Origin: Paracidovorax avenae ATCC 19860
GTDB taxonomy: Bacteria > Pseudomonadota > Gammaproteobacteria > Burkholderiales > Burkholderiaceae_C
Direction: 5' to 3'
DNA: 64,000 nucleotides
NCBI RefSeq assembly: GCF_000176855.2
Contig: NC_015138.1
Coordinates: 1-64,000, forward strand
A model generated the notes under the pieces. It ran no database searches. It had not been told where the DNA came from and saw only the letters and a program-made list of their open reading frames with translations. Of this stretch, positions 1 to 12,707 are shown one piece after another; position 1 is the first letter of the stretch, and every line of letters begins with the position of its first letter. Made by a program: the position numbers and the translations under genes.

Positions 1-92
1 TTATCACAGGCTTGGCGGCAAGTGGCAATGCTCGGGCTTCTGATGCCCGGCGGGTGCACGGTTATAGCAGGCCCGCGGACACCCCGCCCAGC

Positions 93-152
93 TTGTGGAT
101 AACCCCTTGAAAAGCTACAATCCCAGGCCCTGATCCGTTCCTCCTATCCACA
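93..152 (+). promoter_or_regulatory. dnaA promoter with two DnaA boxes
   Basis: A perfect DnaA box in reverse orientation, TGTGGATAA, lies at 94-102, and an 8/9 box, CTATCCACA, at 144-152. A likely sigma-70 promoter has TTGTGG at 93-98, a 17-bp spacer and TACAAT at 116-121, so the first box covers the -35 element and the second lies between promoter and start codon. That layout fits autorepression of dnaA by DnaA, which is known in other bacteria. Nothing else is recognised in bases 1-168; the window edge cuts off whatever lies further upstream. Confidence 0.7.
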
Positions 153-168
153 AAAAGATCCCGCCTTC

Positions 169-1590
169 ATGACCGAGGAACCCTCCCGCAGCCCCGACTT
201 CGACACCGACGCCGATCCCGGCCAGGGGCTGTGGCAAGCCTGTGTCGAGCAGCTCGCGCAGGACCTGCCCGAACAGCAGTTCAACACCTGGATCAAGCCG
301 CTCGTCGCCCAGGTCGCCCCCGACTTCTCCAAGGTCACCCTGCTGGTGGCCAACCGCTTCAAGCTCGACTGGATCCGCGCCCAGTACGCGGGCCGCATCA
401 CCGCGCTGCTCGAGGGCCTGTACGGCCAGCCGGTCACGCTGGAGTTAGCGCTCGCTCAGCGGGAAAGCGTTACCCGTACGGTGGTTCGCCCCGTGGTGCA
501 GCAGCCCACGGCACCCGCCGAGACGCCCATCGGCTCCACCCCGGCGGACGAACCCGCGGCCGCGCCGTTCCGCTCGCGCCTCAACCCCGCACTCACCTTC
601 GAGACCCTGGTGGAGGGCACGGCCAACCGCATGGCGCGGTCCGCCGCCATGCACGTCGCGGGCTCGCCCGGGCACCTGTACAACCCGCTCTTCATCTACG
701 GCGGCGTGGGCCTGGGCAAGACCCACCTGGTGCATGCCGTGGGCAACCGCCTGCTGCAGGACAAGCCCGACGCCAAAGTTCTCTACATCCATGCCGAACA
801 GTTCGTCTCGGATGTGGTTAAGGCCTACCAGCGCCGCACCTTCGACGAGTTCAAGGCCCACTACCACTCGCTCGACCTGCTGCTGATCGACGACGTGCAG
901 TTCTTCGCCAACAAGGACCGCACGCAGGAGGAGTTCTTCAACGCCTTCGAGGCGCTGCTGGCCAAGAAGAGCCACATCGTGATGACCTCGGACACCTATC
1001 CGAAGGGCCTTGCGAACATCCACGAGCGGCTTGTCTCGCGCTTCGACTCCGGCCTCACCGTCACGATCGAGCCGCCCGAGCTCGAGATGCGCGTGGCCAT
1101 CCTGATCAACAAGGCCCGGGCCGAGAGCGCCGAGATGCCCGAGGAAGTCGCCTTCTTCGTCGCCAAGAACGTGCGCTCCAACGTGCGCGAACTCGAAGGC
1201 GCGCTGCGCAAGATCCTGGCCTATTCGCGCTTCAACCAGAAGGAAGTCTCCATCCAGCTCGCCCGCGAGGCGCTGCGCGATCTGCTGTCCATCCAGAACC
1301 GGCAGATCAGCGTGGAGAACATCCAGAAGACCGTCGCCGACTACTACAAGATCAAGGTGGCGGACATGTACAGCAAGAAGCGCCCGGCCTCCATCGCCCG
1401 GCCGCGCCAGATCGCCATGTACCTCGCCAAGGAACTCACGCAGAAGAGCCTGCCGGAGATCGGCGAGCTTTTCGGGGGGCGCGACCACACGACGGTGCTG
1501 CACGCGGTGCGCAAGATCGCAGGCGAACGGCAGCAACTGACCGAGCTGAACCAGCAGCTGCACGTGCTGGAGCAGACGCTCAAGGGCTGA
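169..1590 (+). CDS. dnaA: Chromosomal replication initiator protein DnaA
   Basis: The 473-residue protein binds DnaA boxes, opens the origin and loads the DnaB helicase. Domain I (about residues 14-75) is followed by a low-complexity linker, then the AAA+ core with Walker [10 protein letters not shown] near residue 178 and Walker [10 protein letters not shown] near 237. The C-terminal DNA-binding domain carries the DnaA signature [14 protein letters not shown] near 435-450. Length and domain order match the family. The ATG at 169 begins just after the promoter and boxes. It is the first gene of a dnaA-dnaN-gyrB run on the same strand. Confidence 0.98.
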   Translation: MTEEPSRSPDFDTDADPGQGLWQACVEQLAQDLPEQQFNTWIKPLVAQVAPDFSKVTLLVANRFKLDWIRAQYAGRITALLEGLYGQPVTLELALAQRESVTRTVVRPVVQQPTAPAETPIGSTPADEPAAAPFRSRLNPALTFETLVEGTANRMARSAAMHVAGSPGHLYNPLFIYGGVGLGKTHLVHAVGNRLLQDKPDAKVLYIHAEQFVSDVVKAYQRRTFDEFKAHYHSLDLLLIDDVQFFANKDRTQEEFFNAFEALLAKKSHIVMTSDTYPKGLANIHERLVSRFDSGLTVTIEPPELEMRVAILINKARAESAEMPEEVAFFVAKNVRSNVRELEGALRKILAYSRFNQKEVSIQLAREALRDLLSIQNRQISVENIQKTVADYYKIKVADMYSKKRPASIARPRQIAMYLAKELTQKSLPEIGELFGGRDHTTVLHAVRKIAGERQQLTELNQQLHVLEQTLKG

Positions 1591-1673
1591 AAGCGGCCCG
1601 CAAGACCACGGTGAAGCCCGCCCGCGCCCAGGAAATGCCCCGGTTCCCGGGCAAAATGCCAGGTTGGCCGAGG

Positions 1674-1721
1674 GGTGCCGGCAAAGGCATCGCCCACGCG
1701 GCCGCCGGGCGGCCCGGCACC
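1674..1721 (+). other. Hairpin in the dnaA-dnaN spacer
   Basis: The gap 1591-1749 contains an 8-bp stem, GGTGCCGG (1674-1681) with CCGGCACC (1714-1721), enclosing a second GC-rich stem around 1700-1713. No U-run follows, so it is not a standard terminator. It could slow transcription or protect the dnaN message end. Nothing else is recognised in this gap. Confidence 0.35.
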
Positions 1722-1749
1722 GTCGCACAAATCACTAGGGGTTGAAGAC

Positions 1750-2868
1750 ATGATCGTCCTGAAGGCAACACAAGACAAGGTTCTCGCGGTACTGCAATCG
1801 GTCGCGGGCATCGTCGAGCGCCGGCACACGCTGCCCATCCTGGCCAACGTGCTGATCCGCAAGACCGGCAATGCCCTGCAGCTCACCACCAGCGACCTGG
1901 AAATCCAGATCCGCACCACCGCCGAGCTCGGCGGCGACACGGGCGACTTCACCACCACGGTGGGCGCGCGCAAGCTGATCGACATCCTGAAGACCATGCC
2001 CGCCGACCAGACGGTGAGCCTGGAGTCGCAGCAGTCCAAGCTGGTGCTCAAGGGCGGCAAGAGCCGCTTCACCCTGCAGTCGCTGCCGGCGGAAGACTTC
2101 CCCCTGGTGCAGGAATCCGCCGCCTTCGGCCCCGTCTTCAGCGTGCCGCAGAAGGTGCTGAAGGACCTGCTCGGCCAGGTGTCGTTCGCCATGGCGGTGC
2201 AGGACATCCGCTACTACCTCAACGGCATCCTGTTCGTGGCAGAGGGCAACACGCTGAGCCTGGTCGCCACCGACGGCCACCGCCTGGCCTTCGCGAGCGC
2301 CACGCTGGACGTGGAAGTGCCCAAGCAGGAAGTCATCCTGCCGCGCAAGACCGTGCTGGAGCTGCAGCGCCTGCTGTCGGACGCCGGCGGCGAGAACCAG
2401 CCCCACATCGAGATGCAGTTCGCCAACAACCAGGCGAAGTTCACCTTCGGCGGCATGGAGTTCGTCACGAAGCTGGTCGAAGGCAAGTTCCCCGACTACA
2501 ACCGCGTCATCCCCAAGAACCACAAGAACAGCGTCACCCTGGGCCGCGCGCCCCTGCTGGCCAGCCTGCAGCGCACGGCCATCATGACCAGCGACAAGTT
2601 CAAGGGCGTGCGCCTGAACATCGAACCCGGCACCCTGCGCGTGGCGTCCAACAACGCCGAGCAGGAAGAGGCCGTGGACGAGCTCGACATCGACTACGGC
2701 GGCGACACCATCGAGATCGGCTTCAACGTCACCTACCTCATCGACGCGCTCGCGAACATGGGCCAGGACATGGTGAAGGTGGACCTCTCCGACGGCAACA
2801 GCTCCGCGCTGATGACCATCCCCGACAACGACAACTTCAAGTACGTCGTGATGCCCATGCGCATCTGA
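1750..2868 (+). CDS. dnaN: DNA polymerase III beta subunit (sliding clamp)
   Basis: The 372-residue clamp encircles DNA and tethers polymerase III. The start was placed at the ATG at 1750, giving MIVLKATQDKVLAVLQSVAG, which matches the usual N-terminus; an in-frame extension to 1675 is GC-rich shadow sequence. Three clamp domains of roughly 120 residues follow, with the conserved RRHTLPILANVL segment near residue 24 and a C-terminal end VMPMRI, the usual VMPMR-type tail. The gene sits 159 bp after dnaA and 73 bp before gyrB, as in most betaproteobacteria. Confidence 0.97.
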   Translation: MIVLKATQDKVLAVLQSVAGIVERRHTLPILANVLIRKTGNALQLTTSDLEIQIRTTAELGGDTGDFTTTVGARKLIDILKTMPADQTVSLESQQSKLVLKGGKSRFTLQSLPAEDFPLVQESAAFGPVFSVPQKVLKDLLGQVSFAMAVQDIRYYLNGILFVAEGNTLSLVATDGHRLAFASATLDVEVPKQEVILPRKTVLELQRLLSDAGGENQPHIEMQFANNQAKFTFGGMEFVTKLVEGKFPDYNRVIPKNHKNSVTLGRAPLLASLQRTAIMTSDKFKGVRLNIEPGTLRVASNNAEQEEAVDELDIDYGGDTIEIGFNVTYLIDALANMGQDMVKVDLSDGNSSALMTIPDNDNFKYVVMPMRI

Positions 2869-2884
2869 CGTACCGGTCCCCTGA

Positions 2885-5575
<2,691 letters not shown>

Positions 5576-5608
5576 GTGACTGTAGAGCGCCCCATAAGGT
5601 GCGAAAAA

Positions 5609-5648
5609 GGGCCCCATAAGCTGCGAAAGCTATGGGGCCCTTGCTTTT
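5609..5648 (+). terminator. Rho-independent terminator after gyrB
   Basis: GGGCCCCAT (5609-5617) pairs with ATGGGGCCC (5632-5640), extended inward by AGCT/AGCT with a one-base bulge, and is followed by TTGCTTTT. It ends the dnaA-dnaN-gyrB run and marks the left edge of the defence island. Confidence 0.8.
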
Positions 5649-5704
5649 GATTGAGCTGCGCGAAGGGCTTGTCTTGAGGTGTAAGCGCAGGGAGCGCTTC
5701 AACT

Positions 5705-5770
5705 AACAAATAGATATTTGCGTGTGAAGTGCCTTTTATGCGCTACAATGCCAGCAAATATCTATTTGTT
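5705..5770 (+). promoter_or_regulatory. Promoter flanked by paired operator dyads
   Basis: A 17-bp arm AACAAATAGATATTTGC (5705-5721) recurs as its exact reverse complement at 5754-5770. Each arm is itself a dyad of the form CAAATA-NN-TATTTG (5707-5720 and 5755-5768), so there are two copies of one palindromic site with centres 48 bp apart. A -10 element TACAAT (5744-5749) lies between them, which puts the second dyad over the expected transcription start. The stretch is AT-rich against a GC-rich genome. This looks like an operator pair controlling the first genes of the island. The binding protein is not identifiable here. Confidence 0.7.
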
Positions 5771-5773
5771 TCT

Positions 5774-6361
5774 ATGTCCCTCCCTCTCGCGGCACTGGCC
5801 CAAATCCACACTGCAGTGGTCTTTCGAGACCAGCCCCTTCAGGAAAGTCCTGAAGGCAATGTGCGCGTGCTCGCTATCCGCGATGTCGTCTCTTCAACCC
5901 CATCGAGCTGGCATGAACTCCCGCGGGTAGTGGTCGCAGAGAAGTATGTAGAGCATTGCCTCCAACCGGGTGATGTGGTCATCCCGTCACGAGGGGACTA
6001 CTACAAGGCTTGGCTCTTCAACGGCGCGAGTGAGCCTGTGCTGCCGGTCGGACAGCTAAATGTCATTCGGCCAGCGGTTGACTTGGACGCCGGCTACTTG
6101 GTCTGGCATCTCAACCTCCCAGTCACGCAGGCGAAGCTGTCGCTTTTGCTAACTGGAACCACTATCAAGGCGCTGACCAAAACCGCCCTGCTGTCACTGG
6201 AGGTGGATACGCCCGAGTTGCCCCAACAGCAGCGTATTGCCGAGATTGACCGACTGGCTCGACGGATTGCGACCATCCGCCGTCGGCTGACTGAACTGGA
6301 GGGCATCGAGGTCACTCAACTCGCCAGCCAGCTCCGGCATCGTGGAGGCGCCAATGCTTGA
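5774..6361 (+). CDS. Half-length type I specificity subunit (HsdS-like)
   Basis: The 195-residue product resembles one half of a type I restriction specificity subunit: a single target-recognition domain followed by a helical spacer with the HsdS-like phrase ELPQQQRIAEIDRLARRI near residues 140-160. Full HsdS proteins carry two such halves and about 400 residues, so this may dimerise or act as a partial subunit. The ATG at 5774 was chosen because upstream in-frame starts fall inside the operator dyads. The gene overlaps the next methylase gene by 8 bp (start at 6354), in the order S then M, the reverse of the usual hsdM-hsdS order. Confidence 0.65.
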   Translation: MSLPLAALAQIHTAVVFRDQPLQESPEGNVRVLAIRDVVSSTPSSWHELPRVVVAEKYVEHCLQPGDVVIPSRGDYYKAWLFNGASEPVLPVGQLNVIRPAVDLDAGYLVWHLNLPVTQAKLSLLLTGTTIKALTKTALLSLEVDTPELPQQQRIAEIDRLARRIATIRRRLTELEGIEVTQLASQLRHRGGANA

Positions 6362-7805
6362 CGCTCAACAGCAGTATGCGATCCGCAGTGCACTCCGAAG
6401 GTGCTTTGACGCGGTCCGGAGCAGTGCTGACGTTGGTACTTTCCTAGGCCATCTTTTGGCTCTGCTTGTGCTGAAGTACTTCTCTGATCGTGATGCCAGA
6501 GACGCAGGGTACGGCATCGCGCTGAATGGGAAGACGAGCCAGCGACAGCTTTTCGCTGTACTGACCAACTCCGGTCACATGGCCGACCTCGGGAAGCGTA
6601 TCGACCAAGCACTCGCCAATCTGGAAGACCGGCACCCGCTGCTCCAAGGCGTCTTTCATGACGTCAGCTTCGATTCCGCTGCACTGGGGAACCCCGAGCA
6701 AAGGCAACGCATCCTCTCCGACTGGCTAGATCAGTTCGGCGGTCTGGAGTTCGACTACCGGGACGAAAACGCTGCCGAGTCCGTCGCTTTTGCTTGCGAA
6801 ACGCTTATCAGCGAAGTTGCCGCAGCGAGTGGAAGGCGCGGTGCCGAGTTCTTCACTCCGCCCCAGGTTTCCCGGCTAATTGCCCAAATCCTCCAGCCCG
6901 AAGCTGGGGAAAGCGTTGGTGATCCTTGCTGCGGTTCCGGCACCTTGTTGTTGGCCTGCAGCGCCTTCGCGCGCGCTCGCTCTGGCTATGAGGGCTGTCA
7001 ACTGTTTGGCCAAGAGAAGAACGGCAGCACATGGGCGCTGGCGAAAATCAACATGCTTGTGCATGGGGAGCTAACTGCTCAACTGGAATGGGGAGACACC
7101 CTCAAAGACCCGCGCTTGGTGGCCGACGGCAGGCTTCGAGAGTTTGACGTGGTGGTCTCGAACCCTCCTTTCAATGTGAAGGACTGGGGGCAGGAGGCGG
7201 CAGCAAACGACCTCTATGGCCGCTATCGGCGAGGGATTCCTCCACGTGGGACTGCTGACTATGCCTTTCTCAGCCACATGGTGGAGACCCTCAAGCCCGG
7301 TCGTGGCCGCATGGCAGTGGTGGTCTCCCACGGTGTCCTCTTCCGCAGCGGTGCGGAGCTACAGATTCGCAGGCAATTGCTGGAAGAAGGCCTCGTAGAC
7401 GCAGTGATCGCACTGCCAACCAAGCTGCTTCCAAACACGCCCCTGCCGATTGCACTTCTGGTGCTGCGTAAGGACAAGAGTGACAGGCGAGTGCTCTTCA
7501 TCAAGGCCAGCCGCCAGTTTGAGCACGGAAAAACCCAAAACCGGCTACGCGATGAAGACCTCGCTCAGATCGAGGCCACCTATGTGGCCAGGGCGGATGT
7601 TGAGGGCTACGCCCGCTTAGTGTCGTTGGAAGACATCCTCCAGAACGACTGCAACCTCAACGTGGCTCGCTATGTGGAGGCCGTGGAGCCGGTCTGTCAG
7701 GTGGATCTGGAGGCACTTCGTGCGGAGCGCTCACAGCTCCGAGCCGAGCTGGAAGATTTGGAGAGCCGGTTTGCCAGCCTCATCCAGGAGATGAGCCGTG
7801 GGTGA
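6354..7805 (+). CDS. N-6 adenine DNA methyltransferase, HsdM-like, without its own R subunit
   Basis: The 483-residue protein has an HsdM N-terminal helical domain and a methyltransferase core with SAM-binding motif DPCCGSGTLLLA near residue 187 and catalytic motif NPPF near 269. It should transfer a methyl group to adenine in DNA, with specificity from the upstream half-S subunit. The ATG at 6354 follows GGAGG with suitable spacing; a GTG at 6342 is the alternative. A separate complete hsdM lies downstream, so this is a second, distinct methylase. No restriction subunit is attached to it. Base composition is lower in GC than the flanking core genes. Confidence 0.85.
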   Translation: MLDAQQQYAIRSALRRCFDAVRSSADVGTFLGHLLALLVLKYFSDRDARDAGYGIALNGKTSQRQLFAVLTNSGHMADLGKRIDQALANLEDRHPLLQGVFHDVSFDSAALGNPEQRQRILSDWLDQFGGLEFDYRDENAAESVAFACETLISEVAAASGRRGAEFFTPPQVSRLIAQILQPEAGESVGDPCCGSGTLLLACSAFARARSGYEGCQLFGQEKNGSTWALAKINMLVHGELTAQLEWGDTLKDPRLVADGRLREFDVVVSNPPFNVKDWGQEAAANDLYGRYRRGIPPRGTADYAFLSHMVETLKPGRGRMAVVVSHGVLFRSGAELQIRRQLLEEGLVDAVIALPTKLLPNTPLPIALLVLRKDKSDRRVLFIKASRQFEHGKTQNRLRDEDLAQIEATYVARADVEGYARLVSLEDILQNDCNLNVARYVEAVEPVCQVDLEALRAERSQLRAELEDLESRFASLIQEMSRG

Positions 7806-7817
7806 CACAAAGGAAAA

Positions 7818-7845
7818 CGGCCGCTTACGCGGCCGCCTCCTCTTT
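7818..7845 (+). terminator. Hairpin with short U-tract after the first methylase
   Basis: CGGCCGC (7818-7824), loop TTAC, GCGGCCG (7829-7835), then CCTCCTCTTTT. Four A residues precede the stem, so it could work in both directions. It separates the S/M pair from the Abi-like gene. The rest of the gap up to 7945 shows no gene and no convincing promoter. Confidence 0.55.
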
Positions 7846-7945
7846 TGCGACTTGGAGGGTGACGTCCGTCCGAAGAGAGAGCTGTCAGCCTGTGTTGCCC
7901 AAGCGCCTACGACGTAATTATAGCAAACAAGAAGAACACGCACCC

Positions 7946-8776
7946 ATGCCTACCTCCGCCGATGTCCCTGCGCTGATTGCAGCCATCTCAGCCCCTCGTC
8001 TCAGCAGCTATCGGAAGTTCTTTCAGCCTCAGACTGACGAGGAACTCCTCGGTGTCTATCTGTGGCACGAAGATGTCTGCGCAGCCTTGAATCGCAACCT
8101 GAAGTGGGTTGAGGTGACGATGCGCAATCGCTTTCATCGAGCGCTCAGCCAACGCTACGGTACAGGCGCCGCCGGACCGTCTCGAGACTGGTACCACCAC
8201 CTAAACCTGTCTTCTCACTCTCGCGACAGCGTTCGCAAGGTCACTCACAGCACAACTGGCCAGCTTCGCAGGCCCGCACCTGCTCCCGACGACGTAGTTG
8301 CCAAGCAGACCCTAGGCTTCTGGCCAGCACTGTTGGATGTCTCGCAGGACGTTCGTGGCACCCGGCTGGCCTGGGGCGACATCCTGATCGAGGTCGTCCC
8401 TGGCCATCGACAGAACACTGCCGCCTATTGGCGCGCTCAGGCGCATCGAGATGCGCTTTTCGCTCGCCTGGACTTGTGCAGGTACTTGCGGAACCGCATT
8501 GCTCATCACGAGCCGATCTGGAAGCAAGGTGCGCTCTACGAGGAATCACGGCCGCGCCAGCGTCGACCTGTGGCCTTGGCAGCCCCGGCGCCCCGAACTC
8601 CTGGAGAAGCCGTCCAGCGCTTGAAGCTGCAGCACGACCGCGTGATGGACTTGCTTCATTGGTTGTCGCCTGAAGTCGCCAGCATGGTGAAGGACGGCAC
8701 AAGCTATCAAGACGCCGAAAAGCTGCTGCAGCCGGGCGCCCTGGACCTCTACCGACAGAACCTTCCTCTTCCTTGA
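7946..8776 (+). CDS. Abi-like protein with HEPN-type RNase motif
   Basis: The 276-residue protein resembles the Abi-like (Abi_2) abortive-infection family. The N-terminal half has the family's LSSYRKFF and LYLWHEDVCAALN-like segments (near residues 14-45 in this start), and the C-terminal half carries RNRIAHHEP near residue 185, which fits the HEPN R-N-x(n)-H catalytic motif of RNA-cleaving toxins. The ATG at 7946 was preferred over an in-frame extension to 7802 because similarity to the family begins there. It lies between two restriction-modification units on the same strand. A role in phage-triggered RNA cleavage is inference from family. Confidence 0.75.
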   Translation: MPTSADVPALIAAISAPRLSSYRKFFQPQTDEELLGVYLWHEDVCAALNRNLKWVEVTMRNRFHRALSQRYGTGAAGPSRDWYHHLNLSSHSRDSVRKVTHSTTGQLRRPAPAPDDVVAKQTLGFWPALLDVSQDVRGTRLAWGDILIEVVPGHRQNTAAYWRAQAHRDALFARLDLCRYLRNRIAHHEPIWKQGALYEESRPRQRRPVALAAPAPRTPGEAVQRLKLQHDRVMDLLHWLSPEVASMVKDGTSYQDAEKLLQPGALDLYRQNLPLP

Positions 8777-8801
8777 CAAGACCTATAAGAACCGTACGCC
8801 A

Positions 8802-10420
<1,619 letters not shown>

Positions 10421-10424
<4 letters not shown>

Positions 10425-11737
10425 AGTCGATGGGCACGGCAGAGCAAGTCACACCGAAGGCCGAGGGACTTCCTGTTGGGTGGCGATGGTCAAACATGGG
10501 AGAGCTTGCTCAGGTCAATCCCCCCCGAACCTATCCCGAGTCAGACGAGGCTGTAGTTTCCTTCTTGGCGATGGGTGACGTTTCAGAAGATGGCCGCATC
10601 CGCACCCGTCAGACCCGGAGTTACAGCGACGTCGCCAAAGGATTCACGTCATTCATTGACGACGATGTGCTGGTGGCCAAGATCACCCCTTGCTTCGAGA
10701 ATGGGAAGGGTGCCCATGTTGCCGGTCTGCTGAACGGCGTGGGCTTCGGTAGCACTGAGTTCCATGTCATACGTGCTCGTCAAGAAATCGCCTTCCCTGC
10801 TTTCCTGCACCTACATACCCGCACAGAAGCGTTTCGCACGAAGGGTGAGCGGAACATGGTCGGCTCGGCCGGACAGAAGCGCGTACCTGCCGAATTCCTG
10901 CGCGCTTACCCCATCGCGCTGCCTCCGGTACTCGAGCAAAAGGGGATCGCCGCCATACTAACGGCAGCGGACGACAAGCTGGACGTGATTGCGCGCCAGA
11001 TCGAAGTAACCCAGACCATCAAGCAGGGCCTCATCCAGACCTTGTTCAGCAAAGGCATCGGGAGCAAGAGCGCCGATGGCCGATGGACGAGACATACCGC
11101 ATTCGTGAAGGTCGGTTCGGCCGAGTATCCCAAGTCATGGCGGATGGGGCGGATGGGCGATTTCGCCCCGCTAGTGCGGCGCGAAGTCGATGTCCAGCCT
11201 AGCAAAAGCTACCCAGAGCTTGGCCTGCGCTCCTTCGGCAAAGGTACGTTTCACAAACCTGCCCTGACTGGCGAACAGGTGGGCAGCAAGCGCCTGTTCC
11301 TCATCAAGGCGGGCGACCTTCTGCTGTCGAACGTCTTCGCTTGGGAAGGCGCTGTGGCTGTTGCCAGCCCAGAGGACGACGGCCGCTACGGTTCACACCG
11401 CTACATCACCTGCAAGGTCGATCCAGAAATTGCCAACGTTCACTTTGTTGCGCGTTATCTCGTCACACCGGCAGGCCTAGCCTCAATCGGCCTTGCCTCG
11501 CCGGGAGGGGCCGGCAGAAACAAGACGCTGGGTTTGGCAGCATTGGCTGACATGAATATCCCACTCCCGCCCTTGGCTGAGCAAAACGCTATCAATGAAG
11601 TGTTGGAGTGCGTCGAGGCAAAGATTGCCGTTCTTCAGGCAAAGCATGAGCTCTACCGTGACCTAAAGAGCGGCCTGATGCAAAAGCTCCTGACCGGCGA
11701 ATGGCGAGTCAAGGTCGACGCCGACATCGCCGCCTGA
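10421..11737 (+). CDS. hsdS: Type I restriction-modification specificity subunit HsdS
   Basis: The 438-residue subunit recognises the bipartite DNA target. Two target-recognition halves are visible: the first ends with LPPVLEQKGIAAIL near residue 165 and a helical spacer, the second with LPPLAEQNAINEVL near 385 and another helix. Both repeats are intact, giving a standard full-length protein, in contrast to the half-length S subunit at 5774. It begins inside the hsdM stop codon. Confidence 0.93.
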
Positions 11738-11743
11738 CCCACG

Positions 11744-12670
11744 ATGGACGCTGCCGCCTCGCCAACCAACGACAGGCCCAGTCTGGCCGAGCTGCAGCGC
11801 GCCGTGCAGCACAAGCTGGGCGGCTGTATCTGGCGCTTGCAGCAGTACGAGCGGCTGCTGAAGGCCATGGTGGCGAACACCGATCTGGCAGGCGAGCCCG
11901 CCCAGCTGCAGGTCTTGCGCGACGCCCGGGTGGCGAGCGTTCACAGGACCACATTGGGCGGTCTGGTGAGCCTGTTCACGGGCGGCTACCTGCTTGCGGA
12001 AGACGGGTCCTCCCCGACGGCGGTGGCCGACGACAAGGCTCCTGGCGACAAGCTCTGGTTCAGCTTCCAGCAGCGCATGACGATGAGCGCCAAGCGCCAT
12101 GACGCCATCACGACCGAGCTGAAGGAACTGGTGGACCTGCGCAACGAGCTGGTGCACCACCTTCTGGAGCGCTATGACCTAGCGCAGCTCGACCGCTGCG
12201 AGGCGGCCGTAGCCTACCTGGACGCCAGCCGGGCCACCATCGACCGGCACTACCAGACGCTGCGCACCTGGGCCGAGCATATGGACAACGCCAGAGCCCT
12301 GGCTGCGTCCTTCATGAACAGCGATGCCTTCAAGGACATGTTGATCGACGGCATTGCGCCAGACGGTCAGGCGAACTGGCCTGTCAGCGGCGTCGTTAGC
12401 AGCCTGCGCGAGGCGGAGCAGGCGCTGGCACCCTCGGGCAGCCAGGCGCGATGGACGGAGCTAAACGCCGCCATCGCCTGGATCAACCGGCAACACCCAG
12501 ACCAGACGCCAAAACGCTACGGCTGTAGCAGTTGGCGGCAGGTGCTGTATGAGAGCGACGAGTTCGAGGTCATGAAGAAGCCGGCCCCGGCGCCCAAAAC
12601 AGGCGCTGGCACGACAACGACAACCGGCACGGTGGTTTGCTACCGCAGCCGCAGGGAGGATCAAACATGA
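11744..12670 (+). CDS. HEPN-like protein with C-terminal OST-HTH/LOTUS-like domain
   Basis: The 308-residue product is not a standard type I component. A mostly helical N-terminal half contains DLRNELVHH near residues 132-140, which fits the RN-x3-H motif of HEPN ribonucleases. The C-terminal part (about 235-305) has the pattern W-x2-L, P-x-RYG, WRQVL, FEV and a final basic strand, resembling OST-HTH/LOTUS RNA-binding domains. It starts 6 bp after hsdS and ends 37 bp before hsdR, so it is made with the restriction system. A likely role is an RNA-targeting accessory or back-up toxin. That is inference; the domain calls come from eye-level motif reading. Confidence 0.6.
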   Translation: MDAAASPTNDRPSLAELQRAVQHKLGGCIWRLQQYERLLKAMVANTDLAGEPAQLQVLRDARVASVHRTTLGGLVSLFTGGYLLAEDGSSPTAVADDKAPGDKLWFSFQQRMTMSAKRHDAITTELKELVDLRNELVHHLLERYDLAQLDRCEAAVAYLDASRATIDRHYQTLRTWAEHMDNARALAASFMNSDAFKDMLIDGIAPDGQANWPVSGVVSSLREAEQALAPSGSQARWTELNAAIAWINRQHPDQTPKRYGCSSWRQVLYESDEFEVMKKPAPAPKTGAGTTTTTGTVVCYRSRREDQT

Positions 12671-12707
12671 ACAAAAGGCTGATCGCCTTGGCCTGTGGAG
12701 CGCACAC

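Noticed and set aside
1..168. Complete oriC upstream of dnaA
   Set aside because: Only two DnaA boxes and no trinucleotide or AT-rich unwinding element are visible here; they are better explained as dnaA promoter control. The part left of the window is unseen.
5705..5770. Inverted repeats of an insertion sequence or attachment site
   Set aside because: The arms are only 32 bp apart, each is itself a palindrome, and a -10 element lies between them; an operator pair fits better.
8773..8789. Strong hsdM promoter from TTGACA and TATAAG
   Set aside because: The two elements are only 5 bp apart, so they cannot act together as a sigma-70 promoter.
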